The notes: a model not told the origin generated them from the sequence alone. A DNA stretch of 9,605 nt from Bryobacterales bacterium (GCA_903970295.1 CAJCHQ010000988.1:1-9605); one strand, 5' to 3'; shown: positions 1-7,098, numbered from the stretch's first letter. Program-made: numbers and translations.

Positions 1-650
1 TCTTGATTGTTGTCCAGGCTCTGATAATGGCAGTCGTTGAGACTGACAATCAGGTCCATCTCATCTTTCAAACTTTGTTTATTGACCGCTTTGCCTTCCG
101 TGGTCAGCTCGCGCTTGGCGATCGTCGATAGCGAATCGCCAAACTGCACCGTATAGATGCAATTGTCCATCTTCAAGTCGGCAGGCAGTTTGTCATTTTT
201 CTGAAACCACTGGTCGGCGAGGCTACCTGATGCAGCATGACTGCGGTCGGGATCGGCATTCCATTGATCATAATCGTGAGCACCGCTGCCTGCGTCACCA
301 TAATTGACGTTGTTGCAACCACCGCTTGTGGCGGCCTTTCTGGCGGCTCTGCGATGGGTTACTTCCTGGCCTGAAGGGGCACTTGGTCTGACTGAGGTCA
401 GTTCTGCCGCTGCTACCTGCCTGGGCGCTGGTGATACAGTGGCGACTTCTTGCTGTGCCGGCTGAGCCACTGGTCCTGTCTTGACGCCGGCATCGGGCTG
501 AGTCACTGTCTTGACGCCAGCATCGGGCTGAGTCACTGCGGCCACTATTGGCTTGGCCACAGGCTGACCATCGTAAATGTATGCTGAGCTATTAAGTTGG
601 GGACCGCCATCTATCTTAGTAGTTGGAGGTACGAAATCACCAGGAGGCAT
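1..650 (-). CDS. LysM-domain protein with proline/alanine-rich N-terminal region (C-terminus outside window)
   Basis: An open frame of 216 codons runs off the left edge. Residues 1-110 are low complexity, rich in Pro, Ala, Gln, Thr and Val, with a tandem VTQPDAGVKT repeat at about 39-58 and a basic stretch (THRRAARKAA) near 98-107. Residues about 165-215 look like a LysM module: an IYTVQFGDSLSTIAKREL core and a later LIVSLN segment, the two ends of the LysM fold, with a longer middle than usual. LysM domains bind N-acetylglucosamine polymers such as peptidoglycan, so a cell-wall role is inferred. Cys residues at 112, 164 and 207 could form disulfides. The ATG at 648-650 is chosen because AGGA lies 9 bases upstream; the frame stays open back to a stop at 729-731, with possible GTG starts between. 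No signal peptide is visible from either start, which is odd for a wall protein. The gene is divergent from ribE. Confidence 0.75.
   Translation of the reverse strand, partial: MPPGDFVPPTTKIDGGPQLNSSAYIYDGQPVAKPIVAAVTQPDAGVKTVTQPDAGVKTGPVAQPAQQEVATVSPAPRQVAAAELTSVRPSAPSGQEVTHRRAARKAATSGGCNNVNYGDAGSGAHDYDQWNADPDRSHAASGSLADQWFQKNDKLPADLKMDNCIYTVQFGDSLSTIAKRELTTEGKAVNKQSLKDEMDLIVSLNDCHYQSLDNNQ
480..539 (-). repeat. 30-bp tandem duplication, two copies, inside the LysM gene
   Basis: Two adjacent 30-base units (480-509 and 510-539) differ at only two positions and are in frame. Each encodes ten residues of the form VTQPDAGVKT on the minus strand. The near identity suggests a recent in-frame duplication in a disordered linker, where copy number could vary between strains. 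Confidence 0.85.
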
Positions 651-867
651 GGTCTGGGTTCCTATTGTGTACGCGGAAGAGCTTTTTCGGTTCACAAGCA
701 CAAATGTAATAGAAGACGGGCGGGGATGCTATGGGAGAACTCCCATCCGTGCCGAAGATATCTGCTCATTTTCATTTTTGCCTAAGATTTGCCGCGGCTG
801 GCGGAAATTCTTCAAGACGCCTGCGTAATATATGCCTACCTGACGTCTGGCACGGTCGTGTATCCGC

Positions 868-895
868 TAAAATGATGTCATTTGCATAGCTAGCT
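868..895 (+). promoter_or_regulatory. candidate ribE -10 element overlapping inverted repeats
   Basis: In the gap before ribE, TAAAAT (868-873) resembles a -10 box, but no good -35 lies 16-18 bases upstream; the nearest TGACGT is 21 bases away. It overlaps an inverted repeat, AAATGA-TG-TCATTT (870-883), followed at once by the palindrome AGCTAGCT (888-895). This arrangement could be an operator at a promoter, giving a leader of about 30 bases. There is no room for, and no sign of, an FMN riboswitch (RFN element). The assignment is tentative. Confidence 0.25.
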
Positions 896-911
896 GCGAG
901 CGGTACGGGCT

Positions 912-1586
912 TTGTTTTCAGGCATCATTGAAGAAATTGCGACGGTCATAGGCGTCACCGATAGTGATGAGGGCCGGGCTCTGAAAATCAAAGTGGCCGA
1001 GATTGGCAGCGATTTGCAAATCGGCCACTCGGTGAGTGTCAGTGGTGCTTGTCTGACTGTCGTCGAGTTAGGCGGGGAACCAGGAAATAATTGGTTCACT
1101 GTCGAAGCCGTGCATGAAACATTGCGCCGCACGACGCTGGGCGCTTTGACCAGGGGCAGTAAAGTCAATGTCGAGCGGGCTCTCAAATTTTCAGATCGGC
1201 TGGGCGGCCATCTAGTCAGCGGTCATGTCGACGCTGTCGGTAAAATCGAGTCCATCGCCGAAGAAGGTTTCTCGCGCATAGTCACATTCGCGACTGAGAA
1301 CGCACTTGCTCCCTTCTTTGTCGAAAAAGGTTCAGTCGCCGTGGAAGGAGTGTCGTTGACTGTCTGGGGACTGAGCGATGTTAGACAGCCGGATGCCTCG
1401 GACAACCAGAACTTTTCTTTCAAGGTGGCGGTGATCCCGCACACCTTGAATGCCACTACTCTTGGTGAACTGGTCGTTGGCAGCCGGGTGAATATCGAAA
1501 CTGACGTGGTCGCGCGCTACGTCGCCAGATGGCTGGAGCCGAGTCTAGCTAAACTCAACCCGGTTCAGACTGCCCAACGTGCCTGA
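912..1586 (+). CDS. ribE: riboflavin synthase, alpha chain
   Basis: This enzyme dismutates two molecules of 6,7-dimethyl-8-ribityllumazine into riboflavin and a pyrimidinedione, the last step of vitamin B2 synthesis, in the cytoplasm. The 224 residues form the two tandem lumazine-binding barrels of the family. Barrel 1 starts MFSGIIEE and carries SGACLTV at 44-50; the strongly conserved RLGGHLVSGHVD spans 96-107; barrel 2 carries EGVSLTV (145-151) and IPHTL (175-179). Length is close to the usual 200-220; the extra residues include a polar loop at about 154-167 in barrel 2. The start must be the TTG at 912 because it encodes the canonical MF(T/S)GIIE terminus; no strong Shine-Dalgarno precedes it, so translation may be weak. 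ribBA follows after 36 bases, probably in the same transcript. The gene is called ribE in Bacillus and ribC/ribE in enterics. Confidence 0.95.
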   Translation: MFSGIIEEIATVIGVTDSDEGRALKIKVAEIGSDLQIGHSVSVSGACLTVVELGGEPGNNWFTVEAVHETLRRTTLGALTRGSKVNVERALKFSDRLGGHLVSGHVDAVGKIESIAEEGFSRIVTFATENALAPFFVEKGSVAVEGVSLTVWGLSDVRQPDASDNQNFSFKVAVIPHTLNATTLGELVVGSRVNIETDVVARYVARWLEPSLAKLNPVQTAQRA

Positions 1587-1622
1587 AAGTAAATTTGAAT
1601 CGAATATTGATGGAAGGAAACA

Positions 1623-3032
1623 ATGAGACATTCTAAGAGCGGAAAAATCGCCGGCAACGGCAAGTCGACAACGCCATCGACAGCAATCGATAAAGCGCCC
1701 GAGTCCTTTCTCGAGCAAGCCAGGCAGGCTCTGTCCAAATCAGAACCTCTCGGCGAAAATGTTTTTAGCTCAGTCGAGGAAGCGCTCGCAGAAATTTCTT
1801 CAGGCCGTTTTGTCGTCGTTGCCGATGACGAAGGTCGTGAAAATGAAGGCGACCTGATTTGTGCGGCCGAATTGGTCACTCCTGAAATGATCAATTTTAT
1901 GGTGACGGAAGCCCGCGGTATGGTTTGTTTGGCACTGACTCGCGAAAAAGCGAATCACCTCAATTTGCCGATGATGGTCGAGCAAAATACCGAGTCGCAA
2001 CAAACCGCGTTCACCGTTACCGTTGATGCTGATACCAGATTTGGTGTGTCCACCGGGATCAGCGCCTTCGATCGAGCAACGACAATCAAAGTCGTGGCCG
2101 ATCCGGCTTGTGTCTCCGCCGACTTACGGCGACCGGGGCACATTAATCCGCTCGTGGCCAAAGCCGGTGGGGTTCTGCAACGCGCCGGTCACACAGAAGC
2201 GGCGGTGGATCTGTCCAGATTGTCCGGAGCGCAACCGGCCGGAGTCATCTGCGAGATTCTCAATGCTGACGGCACCATGGCTCGTGTGCCTGAATTAATA
2301 GAATTTTCCAAAAAACACAACCTGAAAATTATCAATATCGCTCAGCTGATCTCTTATCGACTGTCGCGTGAGCGCTTCGTCGTGCGTGAGGCGACTGCAA
2401 CCTTTCCCTCTGCCTACGGACAATTCACTTTGCATGCCTATCGCAACACGCTCGATGGACAAGAGCATCTCGCTTTTGTCAAAGGTGATGTCGCAGGCGA
2501 CAAAGATGTGCTCATCCGCGTCCACAGCGAATGCCTGACCGGCGATGTTTTTGCCAGCCTGCGCTGCGACTGCGGACCTCAATTGGAAGCAGCAATGGCC
2601 ATGATTGCCAAACAAGAGGCCGGCGTTTTAGTCTACCTGCGCCAGGAAGGACGCGGCATCGGTCTGCTCAACAAAATCAAAGCCTACGCCCTGCAAGATG
2701 CCGGTAAAGATACGGTGCAAGCCAATGAAATGCTCGGCTTCAAGCCCGATTTGCGTGATTACGGAGTGGGCGCCCAGATTCTTTGCGATCTCGGCTTGAA
2801 GACAGTAAAAATCATCACCAACAATCCGCGCAAGATTGTTGGGCTGGATGGCTATGGACTGGTAGTGACTGACCGCGTCAGTCTGCCCGCTGCCTGCAAC
2901 AGTCACAATCTGGATTATCTTTTGACGAAGAAAGAGAAAATGGGTCACTGGCTCGATAATCTCTATGGCGCCCTGGCGCCCGATAACAAAGGGGACGCAG
3001 AAACTGCCCCCATCAACATCGCCAATCAATAG
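1623..3032 (+). CDS. ribBA: bifunctional 3,4-dihydroxy-2-butanone-4-phosphate synthase / GTP cyclohydrolase II
   Basis: This protein supplies both precursors of riboflavin. The N-terminal half converts ribulose 5-phosphate to 3,4-dihydroxy-2-butanone 4-phosphate; the C-terminal half opens GTP to the diaminopyrimidine. Residues about 48-250 are the DHBP synthase domain, with the acidic metal-binding loop DDEGRENEGD at 68-77, GISAFDRATT at 145-154, RRPGH at 169-173 and the catalytic RAGHTEAAVD at 187-196. Residues about 255-445 are GTP cyclohydrolase II, with zinc ligands C304, C315 and C317 in the SECLTGDVFASLRCDCG segment, then LRQEGRGIGLLNK and LTNNPRK-like (ITNNPRK) motifs. Both sites look intact. 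At 469 residues it is longer than the usual 400 or so because of a Ser/Thr/Lys-rich leader of about 45 residues before the first conserved helix, plus a short tail. GGAAGGA (1612-1618) is its ribosome binding site. It sits 36 bases behind ribE and converges on the SDR-SCP2 gene. Confidence 0.95.
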   Translation: MRHSKSGKIAGNGKSTTPSTAIDKAPESFLEQARQALSKSEPLGENVFSSVEEALAEISSGRFVVVADDEGRENEGDLICAAELVTPEMINFMVTEARGMVCLALTREKANHLNLPMMVEQNTESQQTAFTVTVDADTRFGVSTGISAFDRATTIKVVADPACVSADLRRPGHINPLVAKAGGVLQRAGHTEAAVDLSRLSGAQPAGVICEILNADGTMARVPELIEFSKKHNLKIINIAQLISYRLSRERFVVREATATFPSAYGQFTLHAYRNTLDGQEHLAFVKGDVAGDKDVLIRVHSECLTGDVFASLRCDCGPQLEAAMAMIAKQEAGVLVYLRQEGRGIGLLNKIKAYALQDAGKDTVQANEMLGFKPDLRDYGVGAQILCDLGLKTVKIITNNPRKIVGLDGYGLVVTDRVSLPAACNSHNLDYLLTKKEKMGHWLDNLYGALAPDNKGDAETAPINIANQ

Positions 3033-3053
3033 ACGAGCCCTGCCGTGCCCTTG

Positions 3054-4547
3054 CTAAGTAACGCTGTCCTCTTTGACTGCGGCAAAGTCGACTGAAGCCA
3101 TCGGGTTGTCTTTGAGGAAACGGTCGAAGACATTAGTCACTCGCATGGCGTCGAGCAGTGGTCCTTCCACTTCTACTTCGCGCATCAGCAAGGCTCGGTG
3201 CAACGGTAGTTTGCTTTGAATGAGCTTGGTCATGGTCGAGCCGGTGAATTGGAAAGTGATAGATGGTTTGCCGTGGAATGCCATGTAGGGCTCGACGACA
3301 GTTAAGCCATTATCTGATTTCAAAACCCAACCCAAGCCATTGCGCCCTTTCAAAATGAAACCGATTGACACACCACCAGCGGTGGCTTTTTTGAGGAAGC
3401 CTTCAGTGAAGTGCTCGGGCAAATAACGCTCGAAATAAAATTGAGCCAGTCGTTCTGAGAAATTGAGCGGTTCAGGCTTGGCTGCACCAGCCGGTGGCGC
3501 GCCCCAACGCCTGCCTTCGGCTACCTTGAGTACTCTTTGAAAATATTCTTTGTCCAGGCGCACCGGCGACAATTGATAGCGCGATGCGACTTCGAACAAA
3601 TTACGCGTGCGAATTTGCAAATTGTCCAGCAGTGATTTGCGCAAAACTCCAGGCAAGTTCAAATCATCTGATTCGGCCGATTGCACATCTTCTTTGCCCA
3701 GAGCCTGAGCCAGAGATGTTAGCCATTCTCGATTGAGAGTGACCTGGGTGGAAACCAGATTGCAAATGCGCGGTCGGTTTTCGTCTTCGAGAAATTTCCA
3801 GAACATGTAAACTGCTGCGTCGACCGGCAAAAACCAGAGTGTGGCATCTGGATTATGCTGTAATTTCAACGGTTTGGCCGAGGCATTATTCGGTGAGCCG
3901 CCGTTTGAAAGCGGGTGGGCAAGCGCTTTGAATAGATTATACGGGCCGGTGAAATTCATCGTGTCGCCCGAGTCAACCGACCCTGCTAACATGGGAATGC
4001 GCACCAGATACCAGGGTGACTCGACCGTGCTCAAACCTTCCAGCAGTTTGTTTTCGTAGTGCTGACAGACGCTTTCCCAATGCGATTTCGGTTTGCGTCT
4101 TTGAAATTCGAATTCTTCCGGCACGACTGAGTCTGACTGGATTCCGCCCCAAACCGAAGAGACCAGAAAAGTCGGCACACCCTTCAGTGATTTCATGATT
4201 GAGGGCAAGCGATCGGCCGCCCATGGCGCACGAGGTGCTCGAGGCTCGTCGAAGTTGGCGGGCAGTCCGCAAAAAATAAAAGCATCGTATTTGGTGCCTT
4301 TCAAAGCATCGGCTTCGTCCACCAATTTGAGCCGATCCTGGAAGGTTCGATATTTGTCCCGCCCGCCTATCTCTTGTTCGAGAAGGGCGAGCGCCGAAGA
4401 GTAGAGGTCAAGAGGGGAGAGGCTGAGAACGTTGAGCGCTGACTTGGTCGCCACGTGCACTTGCCAGCCCTTGGTCACCAGCCAAGCAGCCAACGGCCCA
4501 GAGAAACTGGAGATTGGTCCCCATAAGTAAGCGACTTTTTGCGTCAT
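3054..4547 (-). CDS. SDR-like Rossmann protein fused to a C-terminal SCP2-like domain
   Basis: I recognise folds here but not a named function. From the ATG start there are 497 residues. Residues 4 to about 270 resemble an extended short-chain dehydrogenase/epimerase: a leading VAYLWG strand, a degenerate glycine loop (G10 and G17 remain), a second strand WQVHVATKS, TFLVSSVWGG at about 126-135 where the catalytic Ser is expected, and HYENKLLE at 163-170. The usual Tyr of YxxxK is His163, with Tyr164 one place later, so catalysis may be lost or altered. Residues about 385-480 look like an SCP2 sterol/lipid-carrier domain (VEPYMAFHGKPSITFQFTGS, then a helix and REVEVEGPLLDAMRV). A cytosolic lipid-linked oxidoreductase or binding protein is inferred. 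A GTG at 4554-4556 would add three residues; ATG is preferred because the only SD-like bases (GATGAG) are too close to the GTG. It lies 100-110 bases downstream of the RDD gene on the same strand, probably co-transcribed. Confidence 0.7.
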   Translation of the reverse strand: MTQKVAYLWGPISSFSGPLAAWLVTKGWQVHVATKSALNVLSLSPLDLYSSALALLEQEIGGRDKYRTFQDRLKLVDEADALKGTKYDAFIFCGLPANFDEPRAPRAPWAADRLPSIMKSLKGVPTFLVSSVWGGIQSDSVVPEEFEFQRRKPKSHWESVCQHYENKLLEGLSTVESPWYLVRIPMLAGSVDSGDTMNFTGPYNLFKALAHPLSNGGSPNNASAKPLKLQHNPDATLWFLPVDAAVYMFWKFLEDENRPRICNLVSTQVTLNREWLTSLAQALGKEDVQSAESDDLNLPGVLRKSLLDNLQIRTRNLFEVASRYQLSPVRLDKEYFQRVLKVAEGRRWGAPPAGAAKPEPLNFSERLAQFYFERYLPEHFTEGFLKKATAGGVSIGFILKGRNGLGWVLKSDNGLTVVEPYMAFHGKPSITFQFTGSTMTKLIQSKLPLHRALLMREVEVEGPLLDAMRVTNVFDRFLKDNPMASVDFAAVKEDSVT

Positions 4548-4594
4548 TAATGGCACAACTCATCTAAATGGCTATCCGTGAATGCCTTCGCATA

Positions 4595-4624
4595 AATGTA
4601 GACCATTAGCTAATCACTCTTCAA
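4595..4624 (-). promoter_or_regulatory. candidate internal promoter for the SDR-SCP2 gene
   Basis: Read on the minus strand, TTGAAG (4619-4624) and TACATT (4595-4600) are separated by 18 bases and sit about 50 bases before the ATG at 4547, in the gap behind the RDD gene. The hexamers match a sigma-70-type promoter moderately. If real, the SDR-SCP2 gene could be expressed apart from the RDD gene. Confidence 0.3.
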
Positions 4625-4656
4625 GCTACCGGGCGAAAAACTTCATAGGCGGTCGT

Positions 4657-5601
4657 TCATTCTCGAGGAAGGGGCTTGCTGAAATCCATGGTCGATTCGA
4701 CGATTTCGGTACCGGCAATTTCGTCGCCGATGCGCAAACCGTCGGCTCGACTGTACGCGCGATAGGCTTCGAGCGGAAGCACGATGACGACGTAGACCTT
4801 GCTGACGATATCGACTACTTCTTTGACGAAGTGGTCTAAAAATGGAATTGGAACCAGTCTCAAAGCCAGACCGATCACCTGTGTGACCAGACACGGAGCA
4901 ATCAGCACTATGTTGCGCTGCACCGATTGAACGAGATTGAGGGGTAGGCCCGAAGCTCGGTCGACCACTTGCAGCCCCATGAAATTTTTGCCGATGCCGC
5001 GACCTTCAAAGAAGAAATCTCGAATCAGAAAAATCAGGGTCAAAACCAGAGTAATGTTCAGAAAGCTGCCCACGAAAGGGATGAGCATGATTCCCACAGA
5101 GGCCATATAACAAGCCAAGAGATCGATTATGAGGGCGACAGCGCGTCGACCGATTTCTATCCGGGTGATTGGCACTCCAGCTGGATCGGCTCCTGCAGCC
5201 AATTCTCTCTCTTGCTGGTCAGCCGCGTCCCCTGGGTATTGTCCCGGTTCGCCCACGTACTCTGCGGGTTCAGCCGGATACTGATTGGGTGCGGTCCTTT
5301 GCCGCGGGCGTTGAGATGATGGCTGGGCCGCACGCTGGGGTTGTGGCAGTCCACGACTGACGGATGGGCGGGCGATAGGTCGCTGAGGAGTTCTCGGCGC
5401 TTCCTCGACTTCATCAATCCACTGGTCGTCGTCATCGACGTTTTCGTCGACTGGCGGCCTGACAAATCGATCGGTTTTGCCGATTGGCTCTCTGAAGGGG
5501 CGTTTAGCCTGCGGGCGACTGCGCGAATTGGGACCGCTGCCGGAAGTCCCACCTGGTAATTTGCCGGATTTTCGATCGGGGTTGCCGAACCACTGTGACA
5601 T
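4657..5601 (-). CDS. RDD-family membrane protein with long disordered N-terminal tail
   Basis: RDD proteins are small multi-helix membrane proteins, some linked to ion or solute transport, mostly of unknown role. Residues 1 to about 145 are polar and disordered: many Pro, Arg and Gln, an acidic cluster DENVDDDDQWIDEVEE (52-67), and repeated PAEP/YxGEP/YPGD segments near 108-125. Residues about 146-305 are the RDD domain: RRAVALIIDLL (152-162) with the signature Arg and Asp, a second helix ending at LIRD (192-195), then GIGKNFMGLQVVDRASGLP, a helix at about 228-250, another at about 264-280, and the typical closing GDEIAGTEIV (292-301). The ATG at 5599-5601 has GGGAGG (5605-5610) three bases upstream, a strong but closely spaced site. 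No signal peptide is seen; the tail is probably cytoplasmic. The gene is divergent from the thiolase gene and leads into the SDR-SCP2 gene. The RDD assignment is firm, the physiological role unknown. Confidence 0.88.
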   Translation of the reverse strand: MSQWFGNPDRKSGKLPGGTSGSGPNSRSRPQAKRPFREPIGKTDRFVRPPVDENVDDDDQWIDEVEEAPRTPQRPIARPSVSRGLPQPQRAAQPSSQRPRQRTAPNQYPAEPAEYVGEPGQYPGDAADQQERELAAGADPAGVPITRIEIGRRAVALIIDLLACYMASVGIMLIPFVGSFLNITLVLTLIFLIRDFFFEGRGIGKNFMGLQVVDRASGLPLNLVQSVQRNIVLIAPCLVTQVIGLALRLVPIPFLDHFVKEVVDIVSKVYVVIVLPLEAYRAYSRADGLRIGDEIAGTEIVESTMDFSKPLPRE

Positions 5602-5876
5602 GAACCTCCCTATCGCTTTTGCCTTTTGCCAACCGCTGGGCTGAACCCTCCCATCTAATCATAAATCAATCAAGGACTGTTGGGCAGTGGCATGATACTT
5701 GCCAACCTGATAAGAGAAACCGCTTATATATCTTCGGACCGGGCGGTAAGGCTGTTCGAGATGTCAAAAACAGAGAAACTGAAACAAAAAGGGAGGTCGA
5801 GCAATTCCGCTTCTTCTGACGTTAACATGAGGCTGTACTTGGCTTTCACTGAACGCTCCAATGTGGAAATGAAAAC
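5602..5876. other. divergent intergenic region between the RDD and thiolase genes
   Basis: This 275-base gap must hold the start signals for both directions. TTGCCAACC occurs twice in direct orientation (5626-5634 and 5699-5707), with a looser copy, TTGCCGAACC, just inside the RDD gene at 5582-5591. TTGCCA (5699-5704) and TATATA (5725-5730) could be a plus-strand promoter, but the 20-base spacer is too long for a good one. No terminator-like hairpin with a T run, tRNA or known riboswitch was seen. A short frame at 5761-5880 overlaps the thiolase start and is discussed under findings. Confidence 0.4.
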
Positions 5877-7091
5877 ATGACAGAAAACGGCAACGGCAAC
5901 GAAACGGTGATTATCGACGGCTTGCGCACCCCTTTTGGCAAAATGGGAGGCGCCCTCAAAGGAATTCCAGCGAGCGATCTCGCGGCTCCATTGATGAAAG
6001 AACTTTTGAGCCGACACAAGATTAAAGGTGAACAGGTTGACGAAGTAATCATGGGTCAAGTCCTGCAGGCCGGCGCCGGTCAAATTCCCTCTCGGCAGGC
6101 GCTTTTCAAAGCCGGTTTGCCTGTTACTTGCGAGTCGACGACAGTGAACAAAGTTTGTGCTTCCGGGATGCGTGCCGTCACCCTGGCAGATTTGCGGATT
6201 CGCGCCGGGGACGGCGATATTATCCTGGCCGGCGGTATGGAATCGATGAGCCAGGCGCCTTATCTGGTGGAAGCGAATTCGGCCCGTTTTGGCAAAAGAA
6301 TGGGGCATGTGCAATTCAAAGATGCCATGTTGCAAGATGGTCTCGAGTGCCCGGTCACGAATGTGCATATGGCCGTGCACGGGGCGAAAGTGGCGGAAGA
6401 GTTCAAAATCAGCCGCGAAGATCAGGATCAATGGGCTCTGCGCAGTCACCAGAGAGCGATTGCCGCTCAAGAAAGCGGGCGCTTCCAGAGCGAGATCTTG
6501 CCGGTTGAGGTTGCCCTGGGCAAAGGTAAAACGCAAAAAGTGGAGCAAGATGAAGCACCGCGTGCTGATACTAATATCGGTGCCTTGCGCGGTTTGAAAC
6601 CGGTGTTCTATGAAGCGGGTACTGTCACCGCCGGCAATGCGCCGGGTGTAAATGACGGTGCCGCTGTTCTCCTTCTGATGAGCGCCAGGAAAGCGAAAGA
6701 GCTTGGCCTCAAGCCTTTGGCCAAGATCGTTTCGCATGCTTCAATCGGTCAGGAAGTGCCTTATCTGGCCACTGTGCCTGCTCTGGCGACTGAAAAAGCT
6801 CTGGCCAAAGTGGGTATGAAAAAAGAGCAGCTCGATCTGATCGAGATTAACGAAGCCTTTGCTTCGGTGGCATTGAAATCGATGCGCATGCTCGACATCG
6901 ATCCCGAGCGCGTCAATGTCAATGGTGGAGCGATCGCCATGGGGCATCCGATCGGCGCCAGTGGTGCCAGAATTATTCTGACTCTGGCCAGAGAGATGGA
7001 GAAACGCAAACTCAAATTCGGTGCAGCGGCGATTTGCTCAGGCACCGCCCAGGGTGACTGCATCATTCTCTCTCGTGAAGGTTTGAACTGA
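5877..7091 (+). CDS. thiolase, probable acetyl-CoA C-acetyltransferase
   Basis: It probably condenses two acetyl-CoA into acetoacetyl-CoA, or the reverse, feeding or draining fatty-acid, polyhydroxybutyrate or isoprenoid-type metabolism in the cytoplasm. The 404 residues match the family length. [15 protein letters not shown] opens the N-terminal thiolase fold. The acyl-accepting Cys is C94 in [10 protein letters not shown], followed by [14 protein letters not shown] (117-130). The C-terminal half carries [13 protein letters not shown] (251-263), NEAFA (325-329) and the active His H357 in [16 protein letters not shown]. The second catalytic Cys, C387, lies in CSGTAQGD, where most thiolases have CxGGGxG, an unusual loop. 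The ATG at 5877 is weakly supplied with a ribosome site (GGA in front of AATGAAAAC); the conserved domain begins about ten residues in, so an upstream start is not needed. ligA follows after 14 bases. The family is clear; substrate (C4 versus longer chains) is not decided by sequence alone. Confidence 0.92.
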   Translation: MTENGNGNETVIIDGLRTPFGKMGGALKGIPASDLAAPLMKELLSRHKIKGEQVDEVIMGQVLQAGAGQIPSRQALFKAGLPVTCESTTVNKVCASGMRAVTLADLRIRAGDGDIILAGGMESMSQAPYLVEANSARFGKRMGHVQFKDAMLQDGLECPVTNVHMAVHGAKVAEEFKISREDQDQWALRSHQRAIAAQESGRFQSEILPVEVALGKGKTQKVEQDEAPRADTNIGALRGLKPVFYEAGTVTAGNAPGVNDGAAVLLLMSARKAKELGLKPLAKIVSHASIGQEVPYLATVPALATEKALAKVGMKKEQLDLIEINEAFASVALKSMRMLDIDPERVNVNGGAIAMGHPIGASGARIILTLAREMEKRKLKFGAAAICSGTAQGDCIILSREGLN

Positions 7092-7092
7092 T

Positions 7093-7098
7093 AAGGAG
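7093..7098 (+). promoter_or_regulatory. strong ribosome binding site of ligA
   Basis: AAGGAG lies seven bases before the ATG at 7106, directly behind the thiolase stop codon. It fixes the ligA start and suggests the gene is translated efficiently from the thiolase transcript. Confidence 0.8.

Noticed and set aside
731..746. ATGGGA-GAAC-TCCCAT hairpin as a terminator
   Set aside because: The stem is only six or seven pairs with no following T run on either strand.
692..775. Short minus-strand frame beginning MKMSRYLRHGW upstream of the LysM gene
   Set aside because: It ends after 27 residues, in a different phase from the LysM frame, and is not hydrophobic enough for a clear signal peptide. 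Kept only as a remark on a possible frame error.
577..828. Plus-strand frame of 83 codons in the gap before ribE
   Set aside because: It overlaps the LysM gene start antisense, and its sequence shows no domain or credible start signal.
651..911. FMN riboswitch before ribE
   Set aside because: The conserved RFN segments are not recognisable in either strand of this gap.
2628..3029. Minus-strand frame of 133 codons opposite ribBA
   Set aside because: It is antisense to the GTP cyclohydrolase II domain, has no ribosome site and resembles no family.
3033..3053. Bidirectional terminator between the convergent ribBA and SDR-SCP2 genes
   Set aside because: The 21-base gap has no inverted repeat or T tract.
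5724..6737. A 337-codon open frame on the minus strand opposite the thiolase
   Set aside because: It lies antisense to an unmistakable thiolase, is rich in His, Arg and Phe as expected for a mirrored frame, and shows no recognisable domain.
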